Origin: Seonamhaeicola algicola
GTDB lineage: Bacteria; Bacteroidota; Bacteroidia; Flavobacteriales; Flavobacteriaceae
Direction: 5' to 3'
NCBI RefSeq assembly: GCF_007997385.1
Contig: NZ_VOSC01000030.1
Coordinates: 186,838 to 250,837 of the forward strand
DNA length: 64,000 nt
A program made the position numbers and the translations under genes. Below the pieces are notes generated by a model. The model searched no databases. It saw only the letters and a list, made by a program, of their open reading frames with translations, and had not been told where the DNA came from. Positions 54,301 through 63,800 of the stretch are shown here, piece after piece; position 1 is the stretch's first letter; the number at the start of each line of letters is the position of its first letter.

Positions 54301-55594
54301 ACTGTGATTTGTTAAACTTATGGGTAGTTTTTTCATCATTATAAAAATAATGTGTGATGTTAGGCGATTGAAAATTTTCTTGAAATTCTATTTTATTCAA
54401 CCCTTGTTCTGTACCAACCCAAACGTAATTATCATCCTGAAAAATGGCATTTACAGAAGCATTACTTAATGTATTTTTTGTTAATTTATTTCTTGTAAAG
54501 TATAGTATGTCTTTTTTTTGTAAATCGGCTTTATTTAAACCACCAACTTCTGTACCAACCCAAAGTACATTTGTTTTATCTACAAGTACCGATTTGACAC
54601 GTGTATTACTTAGGCTTTTGGGATAAATATCACTAGGTTCATGTAGATTAAAAACACCCGTTTCAGTATTTAAACTATAAACACCATAGCCGTAAACACC
54701 CACCCAAATTTTATTATTAAAATCTTCTTTTATAGCATTAATTTCGCCATAAAGATTTTCATTTTCGTTTAAATTTAATTGAAACCTTTTAAAATCATTT
54801 TTAGATGTTGCATGTACGCTGGTAGGTTTACTTAAACTCCAAATACCTGTACCTTTTTCGCCTACTAAAAATTTTCTCTTAGACGTTAAAAACATAGCAT
54901 TTATTGGTTTATTAAACCCTTTTACTTTTGTAAAACTTTTAGTATCAGACTTTGATAAATACACTCTATTTAAACCTGTTACAGTACCTATCCACAGGTT
55001 ATTATATGCATCTTTAGCTATTGATAAAATAGTGTTACTATCAATTACATGTTTCTTATTTGGATGAAAATAAAAATGTTCTATTCGCTCATTTACTTCA
55101 TTAGGGTTTATTATTTGAAATACTCCCGATTTTTTTGTGCCAACCCAAATTGTACCGTCAGAATCATCGGCATAAATTGCTGTTATTTCTTTATTTTTTA
55201 ATTGAGAATTTACAGCATAAAAATGCTGTTTATTAATATTATAAGCACATAAACCACCAACAGTACCTACCCATAGGGTATTACTTTTGTCTACAGCTAG
55301 TTTGCTTATCATGTTATTGATAAGGCTATTAGTGTTGTTATTTAAGGTATTTCTAAAAACAATAAACCTTTGGCCATCATATTTGTACAAACCATTAGAG
55401 GTACCTATCCATAAAAAACCATCAATATCTTGAACAACAGATTCAACGGTGTTTTGTGTTAAACCTTTATCATCAATAAAATGTTCAAACTGTAGCTTTG
55501 GAGATTGTGCATTAATACTACTAAAAAGGCTTATTAATACAATAAAAAATGATATTGTTTTTTTTAACATATTTTTAAAGAAACTTAATTTCAT
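51383..55594 (-). CDS. Hybrid two-component system regulator (HTCS), intact
   Basis: 1403 aa from 55594; an ATG at 55570 would also give a good signal peptide ('MLKKTISFFIVLISLFSSINAQ'). About twelve to fourteen periplasmic propeller repeats (about 30-700) such as 'DGFLWIGTSNGLYKYDG' precede a Y_Y_Y domain (about 745-815) and a membrane helix (about 822-843). The kinase has His881 ('ISHEFKTP'), N box 'LNNLIFNAIKF', 'VEDNGVGI' and 'GTGIGLAI'. The receiver has the DD pair ('VVDDNPD'), Asp1201 ('IISDILMPEMDG') and Lys ('IPKPFK'). An AraC HTH ends the protein. It senses a ligand in the periplasm and should activate the susC-susD genes upstream on the same strand. Confidence 0.96.
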   Translation of the reverse strand: MKLSFFKNMLKKTISFFIVLISLFSSINAQSPKLQFEHFIDDKGLTQNTVESVVQDIDGFLWIGTSNGLYKYDGQRFIVFRNTLNNNTNSLINNMISKLAVDKSNTLWVGTVGGLCAYNINKQHFYAVNSQLKNKEITAIYADDSDGTIWVGTKKSGVFQIINPNEVNERIEHFYFHPNKKHVIDSNTILSIAKDAYNNLWIGTVTGLNRVYLSKSDTKSFTKVKGFNKPINAMFLTSKRKFLVGEKGTGIWSLSKPTSVHATSKNDFKRFQLNLNENENLYGEINAIKEDFNNKIWVGVYGYGVYSLNTETGVFNLHEPSDIYPKSLSNTRVKSVLVDKTNVLWVGTEVGGLNKADLQKKDILYFTRNKLTKNTLSNASVNAIFQDDNYVWVGTEQGLNKIEFQENFQSPNITHYFYNDEKTTHKFNKSQSIKSIFKDNDGHYWLGKEAIYTMQVNTVYKAVTFNKTPIDVPDVFSIIQDKYGTMWFGSFGEGLVKWEKNESFNFSNAVYYNSDLNNEHSIGSDFVSCLFEDSNGNLWVGGVQGGLGLLKRGNNGNIDIFKTYYHNPDDNTSLSHNSVLAIHEDRNGVFWIGTFGGGLNKMTFTDNGTPVFEHFTEKHGLANNAIYGILEDETGNLWISTDNGISCFNPKTKSFKNYSKDDGLQSNNFRKNAYFKNKQDYMFFGGLRGLNIFHPKNLQQNNLIAQPKLTGFKIKNQLIDVGQKYNGRVLINSNKTTDVVKLKHHENTLTFEFAALHYAAPEKNKFQYQLVGFDKNWQPAKQLSFAHYTNLSPGNYTFKVKASNNDGIWNETPAEFKFKITPPFWYTWWAYALYIILLSGIIYSIISYNSLKEKEKAAVKVQKEIEEVNRLKLQFFTNISHEFKTPITLILNPIEELLENLGENISIKPKLKIIQRNANSLLRLVHQLMEFRKIEVGETKLGATKSNIISFVKEITNSFRSSAKKNNINLVFESKLKTFDIWFDWDKLEKILNNLIFNAIKFTNQQGTITVRIKKAKGINDIKINNTDFSLKYLVIEVEDNGVGIKPDELPFVFHRFYQVNQTRERMRKGTGIGLAITKDLVELHHGKIEVESQLGIGTKFTIKLPVGNAHLLPEEIIETATISDQEAFVETQEINQDFDNDEALENQKFDNTILVVDDNPDIRLLVKEGFSKKYNVFEAENGKEGLNIALKQMPDIIISDILMPEMDGIEFCKALKTNIRTSHIPIVLLTALYSVEHRIEGLESGADAYIPKPFKMKLLNVRVEKLIETRALMRKRFQTEKELTPEKVTLNSLDEAFLKKIMDLMEANMGNDSYWVDNLVEDMNTSRSTFFRKLKKLTGQSPNDFIRMVRLKRAAQLLEQNELTIAQVSYMVGFSDPGYFGKCFRKFFGDSPSNYIKKKVTT

Positions 55595-55652
55595 TTTAAT
55601 AAAAGTTGGACTGTACTTAAAAATAACTTAAAACTTTTAATTTATAAAATTA

Positions 55653-55688
55653 AAACGACTCAAAACCAAATATGCTTTTGAGCCGTTA
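55653..55688 (-). terminator. Terminator after the second susD
   Basis: Read on the minus strand: AACGGCTCAAAA pairs with TTTTGAGTCGTT (one G-U pair), 10-base loop, then TTAATTTT. It separates the susC-susD transcript from the regulator gene. The loop contains CATATTTG, one base off the TAnnTTTG promoter consensus. Confidence 0.7.
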
Positions 55689-55733
55689 AAAAAACTAAAA
55701 CAATTCTAAAAATATGAATTATGACTAACTATA

Positions 55734-57308
55734 TTAATATCCTGGATTTTGTTTTAAGTTAGGGTTTCTGTCAACATCGTTTTGCGGAATTGCAATGTAT
55801 TCTCTCCCTGGTTTATAAGCCGATGTTCCTGCACTTTCAGATTTTAAATCTGGGTTATCTACAATTCTAGATTTTACTTTACCCCAACGTAATAAATCAA
55901 AATATCTTGAACGCTCAAGGCTCAATTCTTTAACACGCTCATCTTCTATATCCTGCATTGTTACACTAGTAAACTCTGGCATATCAGCTCTTCTTCTTAC
56001 TGCATTGATAGCCTCTAACCCATCAGCAGATAAATTATTATCATCCATTAAATCTGCTTCAGCGTACATTAATAAAACATCTGCGTAACGCATTAATCTT
56101 AAATTATTACCAGATCCATGCCAACCACCGTCTTGCGAACCACTATGGTTATTAAATTCCCAATCTAAAAACTTATTTGCATAAATCTCGGTAGCTGTGG
56201 GACTGTATGCGCTTGAATATGGCGTGTTTAAGTATGTTCTAGAGCGAAGTGTTTTACCTTCATATGTTGTTGTTTCTTCTGTGTTCCAGAAAAAAGTTGT
56301 GTAGGTTCTTGGATCAATTTCTCCGTTAACAGTTTGCTCATCTAAAAACAAATCTAAAGCCCATTGGTTAATACGCATACCATCTTGCCCTGTGTAACCT
56401 GCTGGGGCTAAATCAGGTTGATATGCTGCGCCTTTACCTCTATTTGGTGCGTCGGCACCCCAACCACCTAAACCATCAGCAACTAACTGAATTTCAAATA
56501 CAGACTCTGCATTGTTTTCAAATTCTTCTGTAAAATTATGAGCATAGTCATCCATTAACTGATATCTACCATCCATAATTTTTGCAAATTCTACCTTTGC
56601 CTCAGCGTATTTGTTTTGATATAAGTAAACCTTACCTAAATAACCTGTTGCTGCACCTGAAGTAGCTCTACCAAGTTGATCTGCAGACCAAGAATCTGGT
56701 AACATAGTTTGTGCCATTTGTAAATCAGATTCTATTTGTGCCCAAACATCGGCTGGGTCTGCTTGAGTTACTGTAAATAAATCTACTTCTGAAGTTGGCT
56801 TTGTAATTAAAGGAATATTTCTCCAGTTATTTAACAAATTAAAATAATTGAAGGCTCTAATAAAATAAGCTTCACCTAAAATATTATCTTTTTCTTGTTG
56901 AGAAAACTCAGGATCATCAATATCTGGCACGTACTTTAATACCTCATTTGCTCTAGCTACACCTTGATACATAGCTTGCCAACACCAACGTGTAGCATTA
57001 CTGTCTGAAGTTCCGCTAAAGTAACCCACAGCTGTACGCTCTGAGGTATTAAATCCGTTTACTACATCATCTCTGTAATCTGAAATAAATATTTCAAATC
57101 TAGTATAATACCAAATGTGTGTGAATGGACTATAAGCTCCTATAATACCCTTTTCAGCATCACCTTGAGATTGCCAAAACGTATCAGGAGATAGTTTGTT
57201 TGGGTTTACTTGATCTAAAACATCTTCTGAACAATTAATGTTTACTACCCCTACAACTCCTAGTAAAAATAGAGCTGTGATTGATAATTTTATATTTATT
57301 TTTTTCAT
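55734..57308 (-). CDS. SusD/RagB outer membrane lipoprotein (second locus)
   Basis: 524 aa. Lipoprotein signal with Cys in 'GVVNINCSEDV'. SusD features: 'DTFWQSQGDAEKGIIGAYSPF', 'ILGEAYFIRAFNYFNLLNNW', 'GKVYLYQNKYAEAKVEF', 'LMRYADVLLMYAEADLM', 'ERVKELSLERSRYFDLLRWG' and the C-terminal 'YIAIPQNDVDRNPNLKQNPGY'. It pairs with the SusC gene ending 18 bp upstream. Gly/Asn-rich and Trp-rich loops suggest carbohydrate-type binding, but no specific glycan can be named. Confidence 0.97.
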   Translation of the reverse strand: MKKINIKLSITALFLLGVVGVVNINCSEDVLDQVNPNKLSPDTFWQSQGDAEKGIIGAYSPFTHIWYYTRFEIFISDYRDDVVNGFNTSERTAVGYFSGTSDSNATRWCWQAMYQGVARANEVLKYVPDIDDPEFSQQEKDNILGEAYFIRAFNYFNLLNNWRNIPLITKPTSEVDLFTVTQADPADVWAQIESDLQMAQTMLPDSWSADQLGRATSGAATGYLGKVYLYQNKYAEAKVEFAKIMDGRYQLMDDYAHNFTEEFENNAESVFEIQLVADGLGGWGADAPNRGKGAAYQPDLAPAGYTGQDGMRINQWALDLFLDEQTVNGEIDPRTYTTFFWNTEETTTYEGKTLRSRTYLNTPYSSAYSPTATEIYANKFLDWEFNNHSGSQDGGWHGSGNNLRLMRYADVLLMYAEADLMDDNNLSADGLEAINAVRRRADMPEFTSVTMQDIEDERVKELSLERSRYFDLLRWGKVKSRIVDNPDLKSESAGTSAYKPGREYIAIPQNDVDRNPNLKQNPGY

Positions 57309-57326
57309 AATTCTATTTTTTTTTCA

Positions 57327-60300
57327 TTAAAACGATACTTGTAAACCTAACTGAAATGTTCTTGGTGTTGGGTAAGCACCTTCATCTATACCGGTATTAA
57401 TGATAGCTCTACCGTTTGAGCCTCTATTATTTCTTCCAACCTCAGGATAATAGCCTGTATAATCTGTTATTGTAAACAAATTAGTAGCCGATAAATACAT
57501 TCTAACTTTTTGAATTTTTATTTTATCTGTAATATCTGTTGGTAAAGTATATCCAATTTGTGCATTTCTTAATCTGAAATAGGCTCCATTTTCTAAATAA
57601 AAATCAGACATTCTTCTATTAAACCCATTATCTGTTCTAGTATTTCTAGGAATACTTGTATTAGTATTGGTTGGAGTCCAAGAGTTTAATCTGTCAGAAA
57701 AATAATTACCTTCTGTATCAAAATAACCTCTATACTTAGTTCCGTTTAATATTGTATTACCAGATACTCCGTTGAAGAATAAATTTAAATCCCAATTTTT
57801 ATAATCTGCAGAAAGATTTATACCATATTCAAAATCTGGTATACCTGAACCTAAAGCTGTTTGATCATTTTGATCAATAATACCATCTGGCCCACTACCA
57901 TCAGGCCCTGCAATATCTTTAAATTTTAAATCTCCGGCTACTGGATTTCCTACTTGATCATTAGCTGCAGTGGCTTCAGCATCAGTTTGATAAATACCAT
58001 CAACCACATAGCCATAAAATGAACTTATAGGACGACCAGGAGTAATCTCCATACTGTTTATGGTATTAGATGTAAATGAACCTTGCACCAAACGACCTGC
58101 AGAACCTAATGAAGTTACTTCGTTATTTATTTTAGAAAAATTTACTGTTGCTGAAAAATTTAAATCTCCAATATTATCTCTATATGTTGCCAAAAACTCA
58201 AATCCTTTGTTTTCCATTGTAGCTATATTTTGTGGAAACTCATTACCAAAACCTGAATAAAAAACTGGTGAAGAATTTAGCAGAATGTCTTCTGTTTCAG
58301 CTTTAAAATAATCCATAGTTACACTTAACTTTCTATCAAAAGCTTCAAACTCTAAACCTATATTAGTTGTTTTTGTTGTTTCCCAACTTATAAAAGGATT
58401 AACCATATTTGTAATAGCGTAACCTGTTTGTCTTTCTTGATTTTCTCCTAATATGTATTCACTAAAGAAATCTATGACAAAATCTGTTTGGTAAGCACTA
58501 ACATTGTTTGAACCAACTTCACCATAACCTGCTCTGAACTTTATATTAGTTAAAGCATCAAAATCTTCCATAAATGGCTCATTACTTACATTCCAACCTA
58601 AAGCGGCGGAAGGGAAAGTGGCATCTCTTAGTCCTTCTTTGAATAAAGATGATCTATCTTGACGTATAGATGCTGTAATTAAATATCTGTCTGCAAAATT
58701 ATAGTTTAAACGTCCTAAATAAGAGTGAATAGCAGATGTTATATCTGTAGATGGTACTTCAACATATGTTTGTGCAGCTGAAGCTACTCTAATATCATTA
58801 TTTGGAAAATCTCTTGCATCAACCCCCAATGACCTAGAGTTATTCTTTTGCTCAGTAAAACCAATAACAGCATCAATAGTATGCTTATCTGCAAATGTTT
58901 TATTGTAACTTAATGTATGTTCAACTAAAGTTGAAGTAAATGTTGTATTGGTTTCTTGTAATCTAGATTGCACATCATTACCTCCATTTTCAGAAAACAC
59001 TGGCACCAATGGTGTAAATGTATAATTGTTATTGTTATAATGCTCTAAACCTAAATTAATTTTATAAGTTAAACCATTAAGAATTTCATAAGATGCAGCA
59101 ATATTACCTATAAGTGTATTACGTGTAACAGTCCTATCTTGTGTGGCTGCTAAACCTAATTCATTCATTATGTTGTTTGCTCCATAAAATTTACCTGGTT
59201 GAAATAGACTTCCTGTTGCAGGGTCTATTACTCCTCTGTCTGCAATATCAGATAAGCTCCAATCACCAGCATCATTTTTTAGTCTAATAACAGGTATGAT
59301 GTTTCTTTCTTTGTTGAAATAGTTGTTGGGATTATTAACGGTTCTTGTTAAACCAATTGTGTTTTCAATTTTAAATTTACCCTTAGATAAACCAACGTTG
59401 GTACGTAATGTTTGTCTTTTAAAATCTGAATATTTAACAATACCTTCTTGTTCAAACTGAGTAAAAGAAGCACTGTATGTTGTGTTTTCTCCACCACCAG
59501 TTACTCTTACATTTGTATTTTTAACACCTGCTGTTCTGAGTGATTCATCATAAAGGTTATTACTGTAGTTTGGGTCAAAAAATTGATCTAAAGCGGGATA
59601 TCTTTCTTGTCCATCATTATCTCTGGCATTATTTACAATTTGAGCATATTGACTTGCATTAGCCCAATCATAAGTATTAATGACTTTTTGAATACCATAA
59701 CTAGTGTCTAAAGATATGTTAACTTTGCCACCTTTACCCTTTTTTGTTGTAATTATAATTACGCCATTTGCAGCACGTGAACCATAAATTGCTAAAGCTG
59801 ACGCATCTTTTAATACAGAAATAGACTCAATATCTTGTGGTGCTACAGAACTCATACTACCTGTTATCATTCCATCAATAACAAACAAAGGTTCATTATT
59901 TGAGAAAGATGTTGCGCCTCTAATTAAAAAATTAGAACCAGCACCTGGTGCTCCACCAGCAGACTGAACACTTACACCTGCAACACGCCCTTGTAATGCT
60001 TGTGAAGCGTCATTGTATGTATACTTTTCAATATCTTTTGATCCTACTACAGCTACAGCTCCAGTTAAATCAGATTTTTTTGTTGCTCCATAACCTACAA
60101 TTACAATTTCATCTAATTGACTAGCATCTTCAACTAGTGTAACATTAATTTGGCTTTTTCCGTTTACAGCTACTTCTTTAGTTATAAACCCTAAGTAACT
60201 AACAACAAGGGTTGCATTTCTAGAAGCAGTAAGTGAATAGTTACCGTCAAAATCTGTTTGTGCTCCTGTTGTTGTTCCTTTTACAACAATGTTGGCTCCC

Positions 60301-60446
60301 GTAAGCGGTTGCCCATTTTCATCACTAACAACACCACTAATTTTTATGTCTTGTGCAAAACCAGCCAATGTACCAGCTAGTAAAAAAGTTGCAACCATAA
60401 AAACGCGATGCTGAAATGTCTTCTTAAGTAATTTTAATACTTTCAT
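57327..60446 (-). CDS. SusC/RagA TonB-dependent transporter (second locus)
   Basis: 1039 aa. Signal peptide ending 'LAGTLAGFAQ', carboxypeptidase-regulatory-like domain ('ISGVVSDENGQPLTGANIVVKGT', 'FDGNYSLTAS'), TonB-box region 'LDEIVIVGYGATKKSDLTGAV', plug domain with 'FLIRGATSFSNNEPLFVIDGM' and 'SVLKDASALAIYGSRAANGVIIITTKKG', and a barrel ending 'PRTFQLGLQVSF'. It is the outer-membrane channel of the SusCD pair, energised by TonB. The substrate is unknown. Divergence from the first SusC is considerable, so the two loci likely serve different nutrients. Confidence 0.97.
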   Translation of the reverse strand: MKVLKLLKKTFQHRVFMVATFLLAGTLAGFAQDIKISGVVSDENGQPLTGANIVVKGTTTGAQTDFDGNYSLTASRNATLVVSYLGFITKEVAVNGKSQINVTLVEDASQLDEIVIVGYGATKKSDLTGAVAVVGSKDIEKYTYNDASQALQGRVAGVSVQSAGGAPGAGSNFLIRGATSFSNNEPLFVIDGMITGSMSSVAPQDIESISVLKDASALAIYGSRAANGVIIITTKKGKGGKVNISLDTSYGIQKVINTYDWANASQYAQIVNNARDNDGQERYPALDQFFDPNYSNNLYDESLRTAGVKNTNVRVTGGGENTTYSASFTQFEQEGIVKYSDFKRQTLRTNVGLSKGKFKIENTIGLTRTVNNPNNYFNKERNIIPVIRLKNDAGDWSLSDIADRGVIDPATGSLFQPGKFYGANNIMNELGLAATQDRTVTRNTLIGNIAASYEILNGLTYKINLGLEHYNNNNYTFTPLVPVFSENGGNDVQSRLQETNTTFTSTLVEHTLSYNKTFADKHTIDAVIGFTEQKNNSRSLGVDARDFPNNDIRVASAAQTYVEVPSTDITSAIHSYLGRLNYNFADRYLITASIRQDRSSLFKEGLRDATFPSAALGWNVSNEPFMEDFDALTNIKFRAGYGEVGSNNVSAYQTDFVIDFFSEYILGENQERQTGYAITNMVNPFISWETTKTTNIGLEFEAFDRKLSVTMDYFKAETEDILLNSSPVFYSGFGNEFPQNIATMENKGFEFLATYRDNIGDLNFSATVNFSKINNEVTSLGSAGRLVQGSFTSNTINSMEITPGRPISSFYGYVVDGIYQTDAEATAANDQVGNPVAGDLKFKDIAGPDGSGPDGIIDQNDQTALGSGIPDFEYGINLSADYKNWDLNLFFNGVSGNTILNGTKYRGYFDTEGNYFSDRLNSWTPTNTNTSIPRNTRTDNGFNRRMSDFYLENGAYFRLRNAQIGYTLPTDITDKIKIQKVRMYLSATNLFTITDYTGYYPEVGRNNRGSNGRAIINTGIDEGAYPTPRTFQLGLQVSF

Positions 60447-60800
60447 AAGCGTTTTGAAGTTTTAGTTATTTAATTTAGTTTGACTGTTATTTAAAGATAG
60501 TTGTGCTTCAAATTTCAATTAAAATGGTTCTTGTTTTAAACAAAAAATGAAAGCGCATAACTATGCCTTAAATACCAATTCCAAAGTAACAGGTTTGACT
60601 TTTTTTTGCTTGGTAAAATATGTTCATTATTACGGATTATTAAATCAACCCCTTATAAAATCAGCTATTCGGCAATTATTTGAAAGAATTTTTACAAACT
60701 TTTTACGTTGTAAAACTTACTTATTTTACTATTACAAAAAAAAACACACCCCGTAATTTTTTTAAATTACGGGGTGTGTTTTTTAATTTATAAACTTTCT
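60447..60800. other. Gap between second susC and the FG-GAP gene
   Basis: 354 bp. It should hold the promoter of the minus-strand susC; the best candidate is TATCTTTA (minus strand, near 60504-60511), one base off TAnnTTTG. The right part is the terminator of the upstream minus-strand gene. A 69-codon plus-strand open frame at 60547-60756 has no recognisable features and I do not consider it a gene. Confidence 0.5.
60738..60786 (-). terminator. Strong terminator of the FG-GAP/ASPIC gene
   Basis: Long inverted repeat: ACACACCCCGTAATTT pairs with AAATTACGGGGTGTGT around a TTTT loop, flanked by A-rich and T-rich runs. It begins 15 bp after the gene's stop on the minus strand. Confidence 0.92.
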
Positions 60801-63800
60801 TTATTGAGAAACCAAAAGTAGTTTAGTGGTATGATTATTACGTGCAAATATCACACCTTGTTTGCCATTTTTGCCTAACATAATGGTTTGTATATTTCTA
60901 ACTTCGCCATTAACAAACAATCCTGTTTTTTGTGTTGAGAGTACTTCTACTTTTTTATTTTTATTAAACTGTAAAACTAAACCTAAACTAGCATCATTTC
61001 TAGGAGTTTCTACCTCAGCGTTGTATAAGTTACCTGCTGCTAAAACAACATTAGTATTTTTTATTTTTAAACTTCTAAATGTGTTTATTGAAGATAGCTG
61101 CGCATTGTTTGGCAGTTTATGAAGCTTAAAAGTACCGTTACCTAAGTTTTCTACCCATGCGTTTTCAAACATATTTGCTTCATAATGTAACGATTTATCT
61201 AACATTGCTTGCCCATAAATATCAGCTAATGATGCTTCAGCAAACAACTCAAAAGTTTGAAAACGTTGGGCAATAGCTGGCACTTGTTGCGATGAACACT
61301 CTCTACCTCTTAGCGGTAACATTTTACCGTTTTTTTGATAACTAAGTACTATATCCATACTACCGTTTTCATCAAAATCATTGGCATACACCTCAAATGG
61401 CTTTTCTTTTTTTGCTTTGTATTTATAGTTTAACCCTAAGTTTCCGGCAAGAAAATCTGTATCTCCATCACCATCAACATCTGCTTTTTCTAAACTGTAC
61501 CACCAACCTGTATAGTCATTAAAACCTAATGCACTGGTAACTTCATTAAACTTATTGCCTTTATTTTCGAAAAAACGAATAGACATCCATTCGCCAGTAA
61601 TTATTAAATCTGGTGTTCCATCATTATTAAAATCTTCCCAAAGTGCTGATGTTACTAAACCTGCTTCTTGTAGCTCTGGTAAAACTTCATGTGTTACGTT
61701 TGTATATTTTAGCGTTTCGTTTTTACCGCCATTATTTTTTAAAATATAACTTTTTGCTGCAAATGGATATTTACCTGGTACTATTCTTCCGCCAACAAAT
61801 AAGTCTAAATCGCCATCGCCATCATAATCAGAGGCAATCACTTTACTTCCGCTAGCGGTAATTTTTGGTAATGCTGTATTACTTTTTATAAAACCGTTTT
61901 TAGTGTTTATATATAGCCTATCTTGATAAAAGTTTGCGGGTTTAGTTGGGTCATTCCCGCCGTTAACAACGTATAAATCTAAATCTCCATCGTTATCAGC
62001 ATCAAATAAAAGTGCAGATACGTCTTCAAAAGCAGCATCATTTTCCCAAGGGCCGTTTAGTATTTGAAATGTTTCATTGCTATTTTGAATATACATTTTT
62101 GCCTCACTACCAGTGGCATTGCCTACAAAAAAATCTTCTAAACCATCATTATTAACATCGCCTACAGCCAATGCAGGCCCATAAGCCGAATTTTTATGTG
62201 GCAACAACGGCTCTCTTAAAAAATCATTATAAACATCTTCTTTATGGCTAAAATTAACACCCCACTTTTCAGTAACATCAGTAAACATTGGCAATACACT
62301 ATTAGGTTTTGTGTTTGTTTCACTTGCATTTTTAAATGAAATTTCGTGTTGCTTATTAACTTCAAGTGCATTTAAAACTTGTTCATTTCCGTTTGGCCAA
62401 AGTACTTTTAATTGCTCTACACTTGCATCTCCTAAACCAAAATGTAAAACTGGCGATACGCTAGATTGAAAACCACGACTTAAAGTTAACTCTTGGTATT
62501 GTGTGCCTTTGCTAGTCTTTAAGGTTACTTTTGCTCCTAATCCATTAGGATTATTTTTAGCCCCCTTTAGTTTTACTTTTATAAATTTTTGATTTTTTGA
62601 AGTATCAGTTTCATTTTTAAAAATTGATGCGGCATCGCCTAAATTGTTCATTACCACATCTAAATCGCCATCATTATCTAAATCGGCATAAGATACACCG
62701 TTTGAAAAGCCTTCGTACTTTAAATTCCATAAATTATTGGCTTTAGTAAATTTTAAATGGCCTTCATTTTTAAACACGTAATTATCAATAGGGTTACTTG
62801 GGTATTGACGATAATCTATAGCTTTATTTAGGTCTGTAAACCCTTTTATTTTAGTTCTTTGGTTTACATCATTGTTATTAACATCGCGTTTCATACCGTT
62901 GGTAACAATAACATCTTTTAAACCATCATTATCAAAATCTGCAAACAAAACGCCCCAACTCCAATCTGTAGTAGCCATACCTGCAAACCTTGAAATATTA
63001 CTAAATAACGGCATACCGTTAGTATTTACCCCATTATTTACCTGCAATACATTTTGCATGTATTGGTAGTGCATACCTAAATCTATAGCTTCATAAAAGG
63101 TATCTGGACTCATACTTGCCATATTTGTTTTAGCACGTTTGTAATCATCGGGTGTCATATCTAACTGAACAAAGTCTAAAAGACTGTCATTATTAAAATC
63201 GGCTGCATCAATACCCATTCCAAACATAGCTGTTTGGTTGGTAGCTTCTTTTACAACTTCTTTAAAGGTTCCATCACCGTTGTTTAAATAGAAATAATCA
63301 GGCACATTAAAATCATTAGAAAGGTATAAATCTTTAAAGCCATCATTATTAAAATCTGAAGCTAGTACACCTAAAGTCATTCCAAAATTTTGCACACCTG
63401 CTTTTGTTGTTACATCAGTAAATGTATTATCTCCATTGTTTTTGTATAGATGACCAGAATCTTCAAATGCATTTTTTTGCATTTTGTTAAAGTAATATTG
63501 ATTTCCCTGGCTTACTGGCACTAAAGGATAATTACCAACAAAAACATCTAAAAGGCCATCATTATTATAATCAAAAAAAGTGGCCTGTATTGAGTAAGAA
63601 GCATCGGCAAGACCGTAGCTTTCAGCTAATTCAGTAAAAGTACCGTTTTTATTATTTATAAAAAGTTGATTTCTAGTTTCACCGTATAATCCTGAAACAG
63701 ATGTATAGATATCTAACCAACCATCGGCATTTACATCGGCCATGGTTGCTCCTGTATACCATCTTTCATCACCAGAAACACCTGCTTTTTTTGAAACATC

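Noticed and set aside
60547-60756. 69-codon plus-strand open frame between the second susC and the FG-GAP gene
   Set aside because: No domain, signal or promoter box; it overlaps the strong minus-strand terminator, and its composition is that of AT-rich intergenic DNA.
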